Shown: one piece after another, positions 28,936-41,292 of the stretch | How the letters are laid out: each line of letters starts with the position of its first letter | Position numbering within the stretch: position 1 is the first letter of the stretch | DNA from: Timema cristinae | Lineage: Eukaryota > Arthropoda > Insecta > Phasmatodea > Timematidae | Reading direction: 5' to 3' | Assembly (NCBI GenBank): GCA_039000515.1 | Contig: JBCFYV010000012.1 | Coordinates: forward strand, 87,140,284-87,204,283 | DNA length: 64,000 nt | Position numbers and translations under genes: made by a program | Notes under the pieces: generated by a model | What the model was told of the DNA's origin: nothing | Database searches by the model: none | The model's input: the letters and a program-made list of their open reading frames with translations, nothing else

Positions 28936-30290
28936 GCCACACAGGATATTTTTAAGTCAAAATAATAAAACCAATAAAAGTTTGATCATATATGGAATTA
29001 AATAATAAATGTGTGACTTACTCAACACGCATCAAATCTACACCAAACAAGGCCCAAATTTCAGCAACCTGCAAAATGTTCGTCTTTAATGACGCCACGG
29101 CAACATGGAGCTAATGTTAGAGTATAAAACAAGGACAGTAATGTCAAGTGACATAGCTACAGAAAACTTTTGATAGAGTACAGTGCAATTGATACACTAA
29201 TGTAACGTGATAATGATAACTACAAGGATCTATTGGTAGATTACAACACAGGTTTGGAATTGTCTACCCAGATGCACTTGTCCACGTGATTCCACAGCCA
29301 TGCCCTATCCACATATGTCAACAAAGGTCCACCAGACCCGCAATGTTAATTTCCAACTCTCTAGGGAACGTGTATATATCTACACGTGTACAAGGAGACC
29401 CGTCCGCCCACAACTATTGTTACTGGCGTGAGTCACTGACTGTCCACTGGTTCATTGTTACAGCTCTTTTCACCAAAGTCACTGGTTCCACCCTGACTTC
29501 TGTCACCAGCCTACAGGAGTTATCCCTCATTTACGAGTCAAATATGCACAGAGAAAAACCTTTTAAATATATAAATGTTACGGTGCACCGCACAGACTTT
29601 CTCGTTCCTTTGGCTAAAAATGGAAACATTTTCTTGTTACTCGTAAGATATGTGAAACGAAATAATGTGCAATGTTATGGAAACATAATGGGAAAAAAGA
29701 ACATTGCAATTCACCAAAGAGTATGCATAAAATAATATACACAGTGACTGTTACAGAAACATAGGTGCGCTGTGCATTTTCAGCTCCCCATTTTTCAAAG
29801 TATTATTTAAAATATGTACCTATATCTCGGAAAGTATTGTTTTTATAAGGTATTCTTTGAAAAAAATATATATATATTTTTAAGAGACCTACAATTTTGC
29901 AATGATAGACTAAACTATTTCGTATTTCAAAGAGTTGCGTAAATATGATCACAATTGTAAATTTCCGTTCACGTAGGGAACCCTCAAATTCATTTTCACT
30001 AGAAAATGAGATATACACTTTTCTTTATAATAAAACAATCACTAGTTAAGAATTTTAATCAAAATCGTTTAAACCTATTTTAATGAAAAATTTTTACTCT
30101 TTTTTTTTCCTTTAGTTAACTACCCTTAATTTTAGGGTTGGATGTATAATTCATACAAATACCTCTGAGGAACATAATGAAACCACAAAGATTTAGCCTG
30201 ATCGGTAAAAGGTTTCGGTTAGTTAGCAAGTAACAGGCAGACAAATGGCAATAAAAAAAGAAGCTTTTCGGTTCAGGAGGCTATGACAAT
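28936..30290. other. Intergenic, no supported gene
   Basis: A 149-codon plus frame (29286-29735) is the longest; it has no domain, no low-complexity explanation and no splice support, so it is not called as a gene. The rest is AT-rich. Confidence 0.35.
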
Positions 30291-30293
30291 CAC

Positions 30294-31070
30294 TCACAAA
30301 GTACAGCTCACGGCACTACTTGGCACAAAGTGACTAGTTCGTGACAGTGAACACATGACTTGGCACAAAGTGACAGTGCAGGCACATAACTTGGCACAAA
30401 GTGACAGCTGCAGGACACATGACTTGGCACAAAGTGACAGCTGCATGACACATGACTTGGCACAAAGTGACAGCTGCAGCACAAACTTGGCACAAAGTGA
30501 CAGCATAAAAATGACAGCTGCGACATGATTTGGCACAAAGTGACAGCTGCACGACACATGACTTGGCACAAAGTGACAGCTGCACGGCACACAGACTTGG
30601 CACAAAGTGACAGCTGCATGACACATGACTTGGCACAAAGTGACAGCTGCACGACACATGACTTGGCACAAAGTGACAGTTGCATCGACACATGACTTGG
30701 CACAATGAAGTGTGCACAGCTAAGACAGCTGACACACATGACTTGGCACAAAGTGACAGTTGCAGACATGACTGCACAAGTGACAGTGCATGACACATAC
30801 TTGGCACAAAGTGACAGCTGCACGCACATGACTTGGCACAAGTGACAGTGCCGACACATGACTTGGCACAAGTGACAGCTGCGGCACATAACTTGGCACA
30901 AAGTGACAGCTGCATGACACATGACTTGGCACAAAGTGACAGCTGTATGATATATGACTTGGCACAAAGTGACAGCTGCACGACACATGATTTGGCACAA
31001 AGTGACAGCTGCATGATATATGACTTGGCACAAAGTGACAGCTGCATGATATATGACGTTGCTCAATCCG
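30294..31070. repeat. Minisatellite, 33-base unit, about 22 copies
   Basis: Tandem units of GACTTGGCACAAAGTGACAG followed by CTGCATGACACAT, with substitutions and short deletions. Because 33 is a multiple of three, several minus-strand frames stay open over hundreds of bases (11-residue repeats with QLSLCAK), which are not evidence of a protein. Each unit carries a CAGCTG E-box and a TTGGCA half-site. Confidence 0.95.
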
Positions 31071-31746
31071 ATACATGACTCGGCAAAAGGTGAAGCCGAA
31101 GCTTAAGCTTACCCTTGCTCTAGAGATCGGGACACATTTCAAATAAACTACCAACTTTTTATATATATATACATATATATATTATGTATAGGTATTTACA
31201 TATTATCCAACTTTATAATATATATATTTTAAAGTTGCATATTAATATAGAACAGCTGTAGAACTATTATGAAACATAAGAAATACGAATACTTCTGAGT
31301 AGCGTGCATGTCCTATGAAACTCCTATGGAAATGAAAATCATCACAATCCAAAACGACGTTGAAATAGAAACGTACTGTTTTTAGCGACTAGCCAGTATT
31401 CAGAAGAGTAGCGTGTATGTCCTATGGGAACCCCGCATCCTCTGACGAGTCAAATCACTCATAGCATTTTTGTAATCATGATTTTTTTATTCGTGAAGGG
31501 GGGTGGGTAGGTTTTGTGTGTGTGTGTGCCATTGGGGGTGGTATGGTGGGTAATTCGGTTGGTTTGTATATGTTTTATTCATGTCCAAACTTGCTAGTTC
31601 CTGTCCCATTTGATTTTTTCCTATTTGATTTTTTGCCCCATTTGATTGTTTTTATGTGTGCCTCTGTGGGAAGTGTTTTGTGTGGATTTTTTTTTTATTT
31701 ACTTAACATCCCAGGGCCCTAGGTCATTACTCGGCCTGGGTGGTTA

Positions 31747-32190
31747 GGCTGTATCCGAATAGTCAAGTACACTTTACTTGATGCAGTCTTGATAATTTTA
31801 CACTTCTCGCGGTTTTCATAGTGAAGACTGCATCAAAATATTCAAACGGCCACACACTTGGGTCCGCAGTGCTGCTTCCTACTGAATAAACTTAGAAACT
31901 ATGTAAAAGTAATCTATTAGCTCTAATAAAAACGAAATATTTGTGTGTGTGTTCTAGCAGACGAAACGATAATACTAAAACAGTTGCCAGTCAAACACCG
32001 CATCAACGCCGCGAGAAAACCGCATGGCTCGTAGCTTTCCGTAACCATGGCTACCAATACCGCGATAAGCTGCATCGGTCTAGTCCGCGACTATTCGGAC
32101 AGATCTACACTTGGTCAAGTGATCGCCAATGCAGCTATTAACGCCACAAGCCAACGCGACGCCGCATAGGTAGACTATTCGGATACAGCC
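31747..32190. mobile_element. Inverted-repeat DNA element (MITE-like), 444 bases
   Basis: The ends GGCTGTATCCGAATAGTC (31747-31764) and its exact complement GACTATTCGGATACAGCC (32173-32190) form an 18-base terminal inverted repeat, with TTA outside the left end and TAA outside the right (TA on both sides). Inside, GATGCAGTCTT and AAGACTGCATC make a second palindrome near the left end. No transposase frame. Confidence 0.75.
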
Positions 32191-32229
32191 TAAGGCTCAA
32201 AATTGGGGGTCGTTGCCTACCACCTACAT

Positions 32230-32710
32230 CAGCCAAACCGGGTGTTTTGGGTTTGGGGGGCCTAGGGCTGGATGATAAGGCTAAAAATGTTGGGGACATT
32301 GCCCACCCCAAAATTTGCCCACCAATGAGGTCGGGATCCTACTCTCGATACACTATCCAGATTCGGTGTTTGGGTTTAGTCCCAAAAGGTAGACAGACTT
32401 GGTGTTTGGGGCTTAGCCCAAAAGGGACATAGCCCAGTAGGGATTTGTCGCCATAGACCAATAGGTGCATTTTGGAAGCCTGGTTGGTAATGAGCTCTCA
32501 TCAATCTGAAATTCGGGTGGGTCCGGAATCTATTTTGGGACTCAATCTCCGGCGCCGGTTTTACCGGCATGACATCCTGATTGAGAGATTTCCTGTATAG
32601 ACATGAATTTAATCTGTATCTATTTTTGGACCCAATTCTGGCGCCCTTTAGCCAGACCGGGTGTTTGGGTTTGGGGGCATAGCCCAAAAGGGACGTGACC
32701 CACCCTGAAT
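32230..32710. repeat. Degenerate duplicated segment (GCCCAAAAGGGAC repeats)
   Basis: Phrases such as CCGGGTGTTTGGGTTTGGGG and AGCCCAAAAGGGAC occur two or three times (32237, 32397-32430, 32657-32695), indicating internal duplication of an unidentified repeat. No coding feature is supported. Confidence 0.5.
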
Positions 32711-33558
32711 GGTGAGGTTAGTAAGCACAGCGTGATAGGTGTATTGTGGTTGCGAATGAGCTATCGGCCACCTTCTTACAAACTGGCTAAAAAATATTTT
32801 TTTCTATTCATGCCCTCACTCAGTCTGTGTGGTAGGTCTCAGAGACTCAGTCCAAAAATTTTGGGGCCAAGACCCACCGCCTCCCCCTAATGGGACAGGG
32901 ACCTTACCCCAAACAAACTAGAGAGCAGACGCTTGGGAGATTTTGCCTGCCTCTCGATGGGTCAGGGATCTGGACAATGGAGCACATATATCAGTGAATT
33001 CTGATAATCAACAATCCATTACGACTTGAGTTGTGTGTGTGTGGGAGAGAGAGACAGAGCTATACATCCTGTCACAAACACACTTGGAGGGAGGAGTGAT
33101 GATCAATGACACAAATTCATTCATGATCACGCAACGTGTACATCCTGATGACACGGATCTTTATTTAATTACTGTCACCCCGTTATGTTTGATCAGACCA
33201 TGACTTAGGTGAGCGTGTAATCACCGCAATCTTTCTTAATGACCCGTGGTACAGTCTTTACCGCAAAGAAATACACTCACCAGTCAGCATCACAAATGCA
33301 CCAACATTTATTTACTGCGACTATTTTTTATGTTTAGTACGTGTACCGTATTACTATGCAGCTGAATAAGTGTACTCGTGTGTATGTGTGTGTGATGTGT
33401 GCGCGTGCGTGGTACATAATGTTGTGTATTTTAGCTCTATTTTTTTAATATACTTTTTGTGTGTTTTTATATATATTATTTTGTTAAACTTCAGTTTAAT
33501 TGTACTGGTTAAGTGTAAGAAAAGGCAGTAGCCTTAACTTCGCCATTAAAGTAAAAAA

Positions 33559-33596
<38 letters not shown>

Positions 33597-33845
33597 TCGT
33601 ATTTTGCGTGGAGGGAAATTGGAAAACTCTTCTTAGTACAGCCATGCGAACCAAGTGCGCTATTTATTCGTCATTGAACTACACAGATTTTGGGCATATC
33701 GGATTGAATCTCCACATTCTGACTGTCACGCAATTTTTTTATTTAAAAGTAACTTAGTAAAGCGGGAGGGGGGTGCACAGAAATAGAACTAGTGCGCTAT
33801 TAGACCACCGTTTAGGCTTCGGGCAAGCCGTACAAATACATGTTC
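32711..33845. other. Intergenic, with ATT microsatellite
   Basis: No gene seen. An (ATT)n run lies at about 33558-33595; TG-rich stretches are found near 33377-33410. Confidence 0.35.
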
Positions 33846-33849
33846 ATTA

Positions 33850-34150
33850 TTTATTTATTAGTATTTATATTTAACACTACTTCTTACTACCATTCGGGCT
33901 ATACGCTTATGTATTCATTACGCTGGTGTGATAGGGATGAGGGAGTTTGATAGAGGAAGTGCACCCTCTTTTACTCAGTTACTTTTAAAATTAAAAATTT
34001 GCGTGGCAGTCAAAATGTGGAAGTCCAATCCAATAAACACTCGTGGAATGGGAATGGAAAAATAAAACACCCTCAATGCACCCGGCTGGGGGTTCGAACC
34101 ACGATCTCCTCGTCCTCAGCAGACGTCCTTGTACTGCAGCGTATCACTAC
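33850..34150 (-). repeat. SINE family B copy
   Basis: Minus orientation with the shared 3' domain (CTTACTACCATTCGGGCTATACGC), the GAGGAAGTGCACCCTC stretch, and a tRNA-like head with GGTTCGAACCACGATC complement near 34091. It looks split by a short insertion around 33990-34020. Sequence at 34175-34400 repeats parts of the same family. Confidence 0.6.
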
Positions 34151-34399
34151 GTATCTGAGGAAGTATCCTCGTGTTTGCGTGGAAGAAAATTGTAAAAATG
34201 TTCTTAGTACACCCATGCAAACAAGTGTCCGTCATTAAATTATACATGTTTTAGGTATATTGGATTGGACTTCACATTCTGACTTCCGTGAACGCAAATT
34301 TAAATTTGAAAAGTAACCATGAATCACACCGTTCCACACGTAGGGTCACGGAATAAGTTTTGCATGGAGGGAGAGTGGAAAATCAACCTTAGCACCGTG

Positions 34400-35520
34400 T
34401 GTCCGACCAGACTATCCACGTTTAAGGAAATTTACCCGCATTGGAGAGTGGGAAACCACGTAACAATATTGACTCTAAATATGTTTACGAGTCTTACACC
34501 AAATCAAATCAGTCTTAATCAAATACCAATTTAACCACAAATCTGAGCTACACCAGGACTTGATACCGCAAGCTCAACCACGTGTTACATATAGGAACAC
34601 CCCGAATATTTTCTGATGTTAAGGAACAAACTATTAGACAACTAATAGCGGACACAGCACATTAGCTGTATTAGTCACTTGAAAGGGTATAAATACTGTC
34701 GAGGAAAAGGAACTCATTTCACTGATCACGCGCGCGCTTGTATGTGTATGAATTCAACGTCACTCTGTGAGAAAAAATGGCATCTACAATCAACTATAAA
34801 GTTAAGATGTATATTTTTTAGTCCGACACTAACTGTTTTACCGTAAACAAAAAAATTGTAGCTTTTACAATTCTGTCCCTCGTTAATTCATCACTGTAAA
34901 AGGGAAAACACACATTTAAAAATTTGGCCTGACCAGAAATTGAACTCTGAACCTTTGGCTAAGTACACAGACACGTTACCAACTAAACTACTCTAATGTG
35001 TTGGAATTAATGGGTATCTTTGAAGTGTTTTTGATATTACAAATACACACCTTACAAAAGAAAACTTATTTAAAAAAAATGGCCCTGAAGAGTTGATGGG
35101 AATTGTTTGACGTTTAGGTTAGCTTACAAATAACTTGAACAGATGTTGCGAGGAAATCCTACTTAAGGTTTCTTCACCAACACACGACTTACAGACACAA
35201 CAGTGTTGAGGGAGAGCGAGAAACCACCCTAATATATATTCCCTGGCTTTAGCCATCCATGTGTAAGAGTAGGTAGGTAGGAATGTAAGTAATCCTGTGG
35301 AACGCGTTACTGCTTGGAAGTCAGAAAGATGTTTGCTTGCGTCCTGGGAATACGTAGGTGACAAATAATGGACATGTAGATGTGAAATTACTTCTACTCT
35401 TTGTGTCAAAAATAGTGCCTGTTATTAAATAGGTTTGTACTTTGAAGCGCCTCAACCTCATCCCTACAGCTCTGGATAGTTACTTAATTAATGAGGAGAT
35501 TCCTAATCTATACACAATCT
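34400..35520. other. Intergenic, no gene seen
   Basis: A tRNA-like reversed fragment (GAACTCTGAACCTTTGGC, around 34938-34995) may be a SINE head remnant. The 96-codon minus frame at 35119-35409 has no recognisable domain. Confidence 0.35.
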
Positions 35521-35526
35521 GGTCTG

Positions 35527-35760
35527 CTTCAGTGGCCGAGTGTTCTAACCGCTAACGCATCCCGTCTGCGGGGACGGGGGAGATCGTGGTTCGAACCAGT
35601 TTGGGTGCACTTAGGGTGTTTTTTTTCTAATTTTTTTCCGCTCTCCCTCCACGCAAATGTGAGTGCACATCCACTAAATGCAACATGCCTCATCACTAAC
35701 ACATTAGCGTAATAGGTACATAAGCGTATAGCCCGATCGGGTAGTAAGACGCTGTACTAA
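35527..35760 (+). repeat. SINE family B, best copy
   Basis: tRNA-like head (CAGTGGCCGAGTGTTCTAAC, B box GGTTCGAACCAG at about 35589), family body (CGCTCTCCCTCCACGCAAAT) and the 3' domain GCGTATAGCCCGATCGGGTA followed by AGTAAGACGCTGTACTAAAT. The 3' domain is shared with SINE family A although the heads differ. Confidence 0.8.
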
Positions 35761-36082
35761 ATAAATATACACAATCTGTAACAATTATAGTAAGATTTTG
35801 ATAGGATAAAAAACTTATTTAGCAATTACGTCAAGTCTTGTGATCTGCAACAGTCACCTGACCATAAAAAATGTATGTTTTGCCCCTCCTAATATTTTTC
35901 TGTTGCATGTTTGTTTATTCATTGCGGTATCTGAGGGACATTTGTAAGAGACAATAAAAATGGCCCTTAAAATCAGAGTTTAGGGGGACCATTTTCGATA
36001 TTGTTCAAGGGGAACTACAATAATTAATATACATTTTAAAAATTAATAGTTTACAAATATGTGTTTCATTTGTGTTCTATAG

Positions 36083-36173
36083 AAATCGATGAACTCTTTC
36101 ATCTATGAGTTGAGTTGGCGGAGGCCAGCCAAATCTCTTATTGCCAGACAGGCGGAATACATAGTAAGACTCA
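36083..36173 (+). CDS. Candidate exon of a membrane protein, near C terminus
   Basis: Flanked by a good acceptor (GTTCTATAG, 36074-36082) and a donor (GTAAGA at 36174). The frame without stops reads KSMNSFIYELSWRRPAKSLI then ARQAEYI. NSFIY followed by a basic amphipathic stretch recalls the NPxxY end of transmembrane helix 7 and helix 8 of G-protein-coupled receptors, but with Ser in place of Pro, so this is only a suggestion. Earlier exons would have to lie upstream of 35700 and were not found. Without splicing the frame ends after 17 more codons. Confidence 0.35.
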
Positions 36174-36232
36174 ACCATCACACATCGCATGGAAGTCTAC
36201 CTTCGACAACATTATAACGTCATATTGTGAAG

Positions 36233-36481
36233 ACCATAAGACATGTATGGCTCTGCAACTGTTGCAGCAAGGATGCCAGTGGAAACAATACCGTCCGTCA
36301 GATCACCACGAGCCCCGGAGGAGTTAAGCCTGAGTTGCTTCCAAATGGGGGTTCAGCAGCCTCCTCCACCAGCATGGTTTTTAACGGGGGTACAATGCCT
36401 TTCCCTACCAGTGATGGCAACAAGACTCCTTCCACAGACATGGCTCTGAACGGGGGGTATGATGCACCGCAACGGAAATGA
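36233..36481 (+). CDS. Candidate C-terminal exon, Ser/Gly/Asn-rich tail
   Basis: Possible acceptor TTGTGAAG at 36232 in phase with the donor at 36174. The frame TIRHVWLCNCCSKDASGNNT continues through a Gly/Ser/Asn-rich tail with three NGG repeats (LLPNGGSAASS, VFNGGTMPFP, ALNGGYDAP) to QRK and a TGA at 36479-36481. The CNCC cluster is where palmitoylation occurs in many receptor tails. The repeated NGG spacing and ordinary codon use argue for real coding sequence, but the intron is only about 59 bases and the acceptor lacks a clear pyrimidine tract. Confidence 0.4.
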   Translation, partial: TIRHVWLCNCCSKDASGNNTVRQITTSPGGVKPELLPNGGSAASSTSMVFNGGTMPFPTSDGNKTPSTDMALNGGYDAPQRK

Positions 36482-36572
36482 TGACGAAATACCTTACATA
36501 AATTTAATAACGCCAATATAAATGTGGGATCACCTGTGATTATATCGAGAACGTGTAGTTTAGCAGTGAACA

Positions 36573-38095
36573 AGTGTCATGAGGGTGTAAATAACAGTGT
36601 AACAAACTTAAATTTGAAAACATGTAAGCAAAACATATATAATATTAAATATTGATGATGTATTACTAGAACAACTTCATATCAAGTTAATTGGTAAAAA
36701 ATATATTCCTTCAAACTATTAATGTCAACAATGTACCATTTACGCATACAGTGACAAGGTAGATAATTTAAAAGTTCATAACATTTGTAGGGTCAAATAT
36801 TCAATCAATTATTAGATAATTAAACCGGGATTATATTTTAGAGATAATTGTTTTCAATCACTAAGTTGTATACAAAGTCTTATTTGACAAATTTGAGTGA
36901 TAAAGTAAAATATACTGTTGAAAGCTGACAGGTAAAACGCACAAAAGTGTCGAGAAGGTGTAAATAATGGTGTAACAAACTTATATTTGAAAACATGTAA
37001 ATAATGCTGGATGTGAAACTAGACATGCCTGCATTACTACAAACAAATTAAAGTCATAAACAGATAAGGTCTCATCAAATCTTATAAATATATTACGACC
37101 AAATCTGACAAAAAGAAAAGAAGATTAAATGGTGGTTAGAGATGTGTGTATGTTCACTTTTATACGTATTGATTAACTAGAAATGTTTAGTAAAAAACTG
37201 TTTGTTTATTTATTAATGGTGTTGTGTTTTTATATACCTGGGCACCATTTAAAATGTATTGAAATAGTATTTTTTTTCAACATTATCTTGGTGGCACTCC
37301 AAATTATGGAAATTGCTAGGGTGGTACGCCATTCAAAAAAGTTTGGGAATCACTGGTCTATACGGTACCCCTCATATTGCAATTAACCCTGCACAATATA
37401 ACCCAGGGTACGCACCTTTGGTTTTTGCCGCTAAATGCATGTGATCTTAAACTGTCTGAGACATGAAATGAATAGCACCCTATATCTACTGTCGACTATT
37501 GGATTTATGGGCAGGGTTTGAGCAATAAGTAATATTGTAGCATGTCGGGAGTTTTAATGACAAGCAACCATTTGACAAACAACAGTAAAATTGACAATTA
37601 ACATTTATGATTCTGTAACACTTTGGTACTTTTGACCAAAACAGAACGTGGAAAAGGGTTTGACGTTACACACATGCCTATTGGGTGGTCTATCTGCAAG
37701 AATGTGCCATGGTGTTTTATAGAGCGTCCAAAAATCTGGTTGCACATCTTCTTTGGACTCTCTTCGACGTTGCGTGGGTGGCATAGAGGACGGAGTCGTT
37801 GAATGCTCGTGTCGGTTGGTCGGTGTCGACAGAGGACGACAAGGACCGGGGTGGGTGATAGAGAACGGTCTCTGTTAAATGCAGCTAGATTGATGCTGAA
37901 GGAATTGTTCAAAATACCTGTTGGTGTTAACGCCCGTCGCCAAGCTAGATGATGAATGTAGACATTTAGCGGTAACAGCGATATTCTCACAACCATAGAA
38001 AAAAAATACCCCTTTCCCTGTCCTTTCTCAATGACGTCAGATTCCAAGATGATAATAATGCTGGATGTGAAAATAGACATGCTGGCATTATTCTA
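36573..38095. repeat. Dispersed direct repeats
   Basis: GTGTAAATAA.GTGTAACAAAC blocks at about 36590 and 36959 are alike, and ATAATGCTGGATGTGAAA.TAGACATGC occurs at about 36997 and again at 38052, bracketing roughly 1 kb. The 160-codon minus frame at 37598-38080 lies inside that bracket; I do not recognise it. Confidence 0.45.
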
Positions 38096-38199
38096 ACAAT
38101 ACCTGTAACTGCTTTCCGAGTGTTGTAGTACCAAGGGCAAAATCGATTTTTCTCAAAATTCGCTCCTACGATTTTGGATATCATTATTACAAACAAAAT

Positions 38200-39469
38200 G
38201 ACGATTTTAACTTATGGCTTAGGTCCATCTTTATTTTTTGTATCGTATGTCTTGAAAAGGCTAGCTTTAGTTAAATGTAGAGTTAATTGACATTTTTGGG
38301 GAGGCAGGTTTGGGGCGTAGCAAGATTGGACCCCTTCTCATGACTACATGCCTGCTTACAGAGCCTGTTTTATAAATTTGAAGTTGGATGTGAGATGGAA
38401 GGTGGTCCTGGAATGCTTGTACTTTGAATGACTAGAAATTATGTTTCAGTGGAAAAGAGAATATTGAAAAGATGATTAATTCCGTCAGCAATTTTCTTTA
38501 TATCTAACATCTCACTTCTATTATATTATTTATTCTATTTATTTATATTAGATATATAAGTCAAAGAAGCTAATAGAAAAAAAAGGGCAGGTTTAAACTT
38601 TGAAAATTAAGTTTTTGAGTGAATTTTATTGTCTTTTTGGTTTGAAATCAATGATTAGATAACCACAATTGTGAATTCATAGCAATTTTAATTAAAAATA
38701 TTGTCTAATCCCTAGCAGTTCCAACTCGATCCTCTGATTTCCACTTAAAATCAATTTCCCTTAAGCCAAATAATTTAAGCTAGTGGTAGCTTGTTCAGAC
38801 ATTCCTTAAGCATAGTATTTAACATGTTTTAAGAGTTCAATAGAACAATTTTAGCAAATAAGAGGCAGGGCATAATCAATACAAACAAAATCAATCAGTA
38901 TTAATGTTTCTTGTTACATATTTTATTTACACTATCACAACTTTACAAATTACAAAATTAATACTATATGAACTATTTATATAAATGTTATCATTTATTC
39001 TAATGATTCATTCATAAACATTTAAATAAAATAGTATGGACATCCTTAGCAAAATAGGAATTACAAAATCAGATTGTTTTGATTTTTGTTATTCATACTA
39101 TTTTAGATCCAGCCCTTTTTGTGACTTGTATTTAGTTTTTTCCTATTATTTATTTTTCTCCTTGTACTAAAGCTTTTCCCATTTTTACTAATCTATCCTT
39201 TATACTTTCATTTTGATGTGCAGCCAATGTAATATATGAAGGTGTAGTATTTTATTTTATTTATAAAGTACAAACAGTGAGGAAATGTGACAAACTACGA
39301 GAGAATGGTATTTTTCCTAGATATAAAGGTGGAGGAAGATTTGGCATTTTATACTAAACTGACTCGTCTACAAGCTGGAAACAATTCATGGTGATATATA
39401 TGATGATGAGAAATAAAAATCTGATTCTGAATAGGACAAAACTATAGTAAAAAAAAGATAGAAATATAG
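38200..39469. other. Intergenic, AT-rich, no gene seen
   Basis: No supported feature. Confidence 0.35.
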
Positions 39470-39690
39470 GAACAAACAATTTTTTACAATGAAAAGAGGA
39501 ACACAATTCACACTTTACACTGTTGCCATTGGACAAATAGGTACAAGTAATGGTTGCCACTCGAGAGCAAGATATCACCACACAATCCCTTAATCTAGGT
39601 TTTGTTCTGTCAGAACTCTTCAGAAGGCAATAACTTTTCTCAAAAAGTAACTGACCAATCAAAAGTTTCCTACACGAAAGGAAGAAAATG
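39470..39690 (-). repeat. Hammerhead-bearing repeat, copy 1
   Basis: Shares TTTTACAATGAAAAGAGGAA, then CACTTTACAC and TTGCCATTGGACAAAT with copies near 45983, 46378 (inverted) and 61795 (inverted). On the minus strand 39584-39628 reads CCTT, CTGAAGA, GTTCT-GAC-AGAAC, AAAA, CCTAGA, TT, AAGG. This corresponds position by position to a hammerhead ribozyme with stem I, core, stem II, GAAA box, short stem III and NUH site, but with CTGATGA changed to CTGAAGA and GAAA to AAAA. Confidence 0.6.
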
Positions 39691-39699
39691 GAAATTTTA

Positions 39700-41220
39700 T
39701 TTCCAGAGATCCTGCATTTGCCACACAATGCTAGCAAAGTGTAAAGGATAAAATCAATACATGGTAAATTAATTGTAACAAGATATACACATTATAAAAA
39801 ATATACATTTCACAAAATTGTATACACGCAACAGTTTTCTTACATTTTGAGTCTTATATAAGGAAATCTTACATTATATTAGTAATCCTATTCAATTCTA
39901 AGTCACCTTTATTGATAACTAAACATTTATTTACAATTAAAAAAACTCCATGGCGTCAGCCAGCAATTGAGCCATACTGACCATCGTCTGTTGGAGATGA
40001 TAGTGCCAAATTTAGCGGATAGAGGGTGTCATGTAGTCAGCCCAATGATCCCTTCAGCTGTTAATATCTTATTTACAATATGTTATTAAAAATATAGCAT
40101 ACACCTAAAGTAATACAGAACTATAGAAATGTATTCTATGTATAAAAATTATGACAAAATAATTACATTAATATTTATAGAGTGGGTTGGTATATTCCTA
40201 CTGAACAAGTTTAATACTTTATTTTAGGCATAACTTATTAACTTATTCGCAATATTTTAACACATTTTGTTTACTTTGGGCAAGTTAATTCTCTATTTTG
40301 TATTAGTTTCTTTATAGACACTTAGAAACAGTCAAATCAAAATAAGTCTAAAACTGTCTGTGCAAAAACTAATATTAAGCCCAATAAGGGTTCAAATCAG
40401 ATCCTCTCAAAGGTCATGATCCACAGGCTGCATGTGGTTCACCACCTCTTTTTTTTGCCACCTGCAATCTAATGATGATCAATACATTTTATATGCAGAC
40501 CTTCAGCTAAAATGTTCTGAACAGGTAAGAGGTGGTAAGGCAATATCTAACATTAACATATTAACAGTCTTGGCCAGTATCGAGGCTAGGGGATGTTAGT
40601 CTCTCTTACCATGGATAAAAGTCTGTGATTTGTTCATATCATTTGTGTAGGGTTGACGACCTGGTTCATGAATTAATCATGAAAAGTATTCACTTGATTT
40701 TTTAGTGTATATTCTAAGGCACTGTCAACAGGTAATTTATGCATCTGGAACCCTCTGATTATAAAGCAGTTACAAATAAATGTATTAGGACAATTTAAAT
40801 AGTTCCAGCTGCAACATACTTGTACAACGAGCATATTTCTGTTCATTGTCCGAAACAATATTTATTTTAAAATCAGAGAGTGAAGGTAAAATTGTGTTGG
40901 TTATGAAATGTTAAGAAAGTTAAACAAAAGAAAAACACATTTTTCAAAATGACATTTTTTCAAAAACTATTACATAAATTGTGATTTCAAACTTCTATAA
41001 AAATAACATAACCAATTAAAGCTGATGATTAAGCAGAAACATCAGTGTAATCATTATTAAATTTCTTTACACATACTATGGGATCATTAAATTAATATTT
41101 ATTTATAAATCAGAGTTTGCTAACAATACTTTTTTAGAAATAAAACCTACTGTAGTTTAAAAACAATATCAATTATTATTAGGCACAATTCAAGCTTTGT
41201 AAAGACATATAAAAATATAT
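39700..41220. other. 3' flank of the mosaic gene, no gene seen
   Basis: AT-rich; no supported coding feature. The minus frame at 40673-40858 looks random. Confidence 0.35.
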
Positions 41221-41228
41221 AAGTTATT

Positions 41229-41234
41229 TTTATT
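41229..41234 (-). terminator. Polyadenylation signal of the mosaic gene
   Basis: AATAAA on the minus strand about 60 bases after the TAA at 41293-41295. Confidence 0.5.
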
Positions 41235-41292
41235 AATGTCTTAGTAATTAAATGTTTTCTCAGTGTTCGGTATTTTTAATGTCTGAGTTATA

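Noticed and set aside
29286..29735. 149-codon plus-strand frame
   Set aside because: No recognisable domain, no splice or promoter support, AT-rich end; treated as chance.
30308..31154. Long minus-strand frames of 125-252 codons with Cys-rich repeats
   Set aside because: They arise because the 33-base minisatellite unit is a multiple of three; three frames are open at once, and there is no start context or splice signal.
37598..38080. 160-codon minus-strand frame
   Set aside because: No family recognised; lies between dispersed repeats and may be part of one. Not called as a gene.
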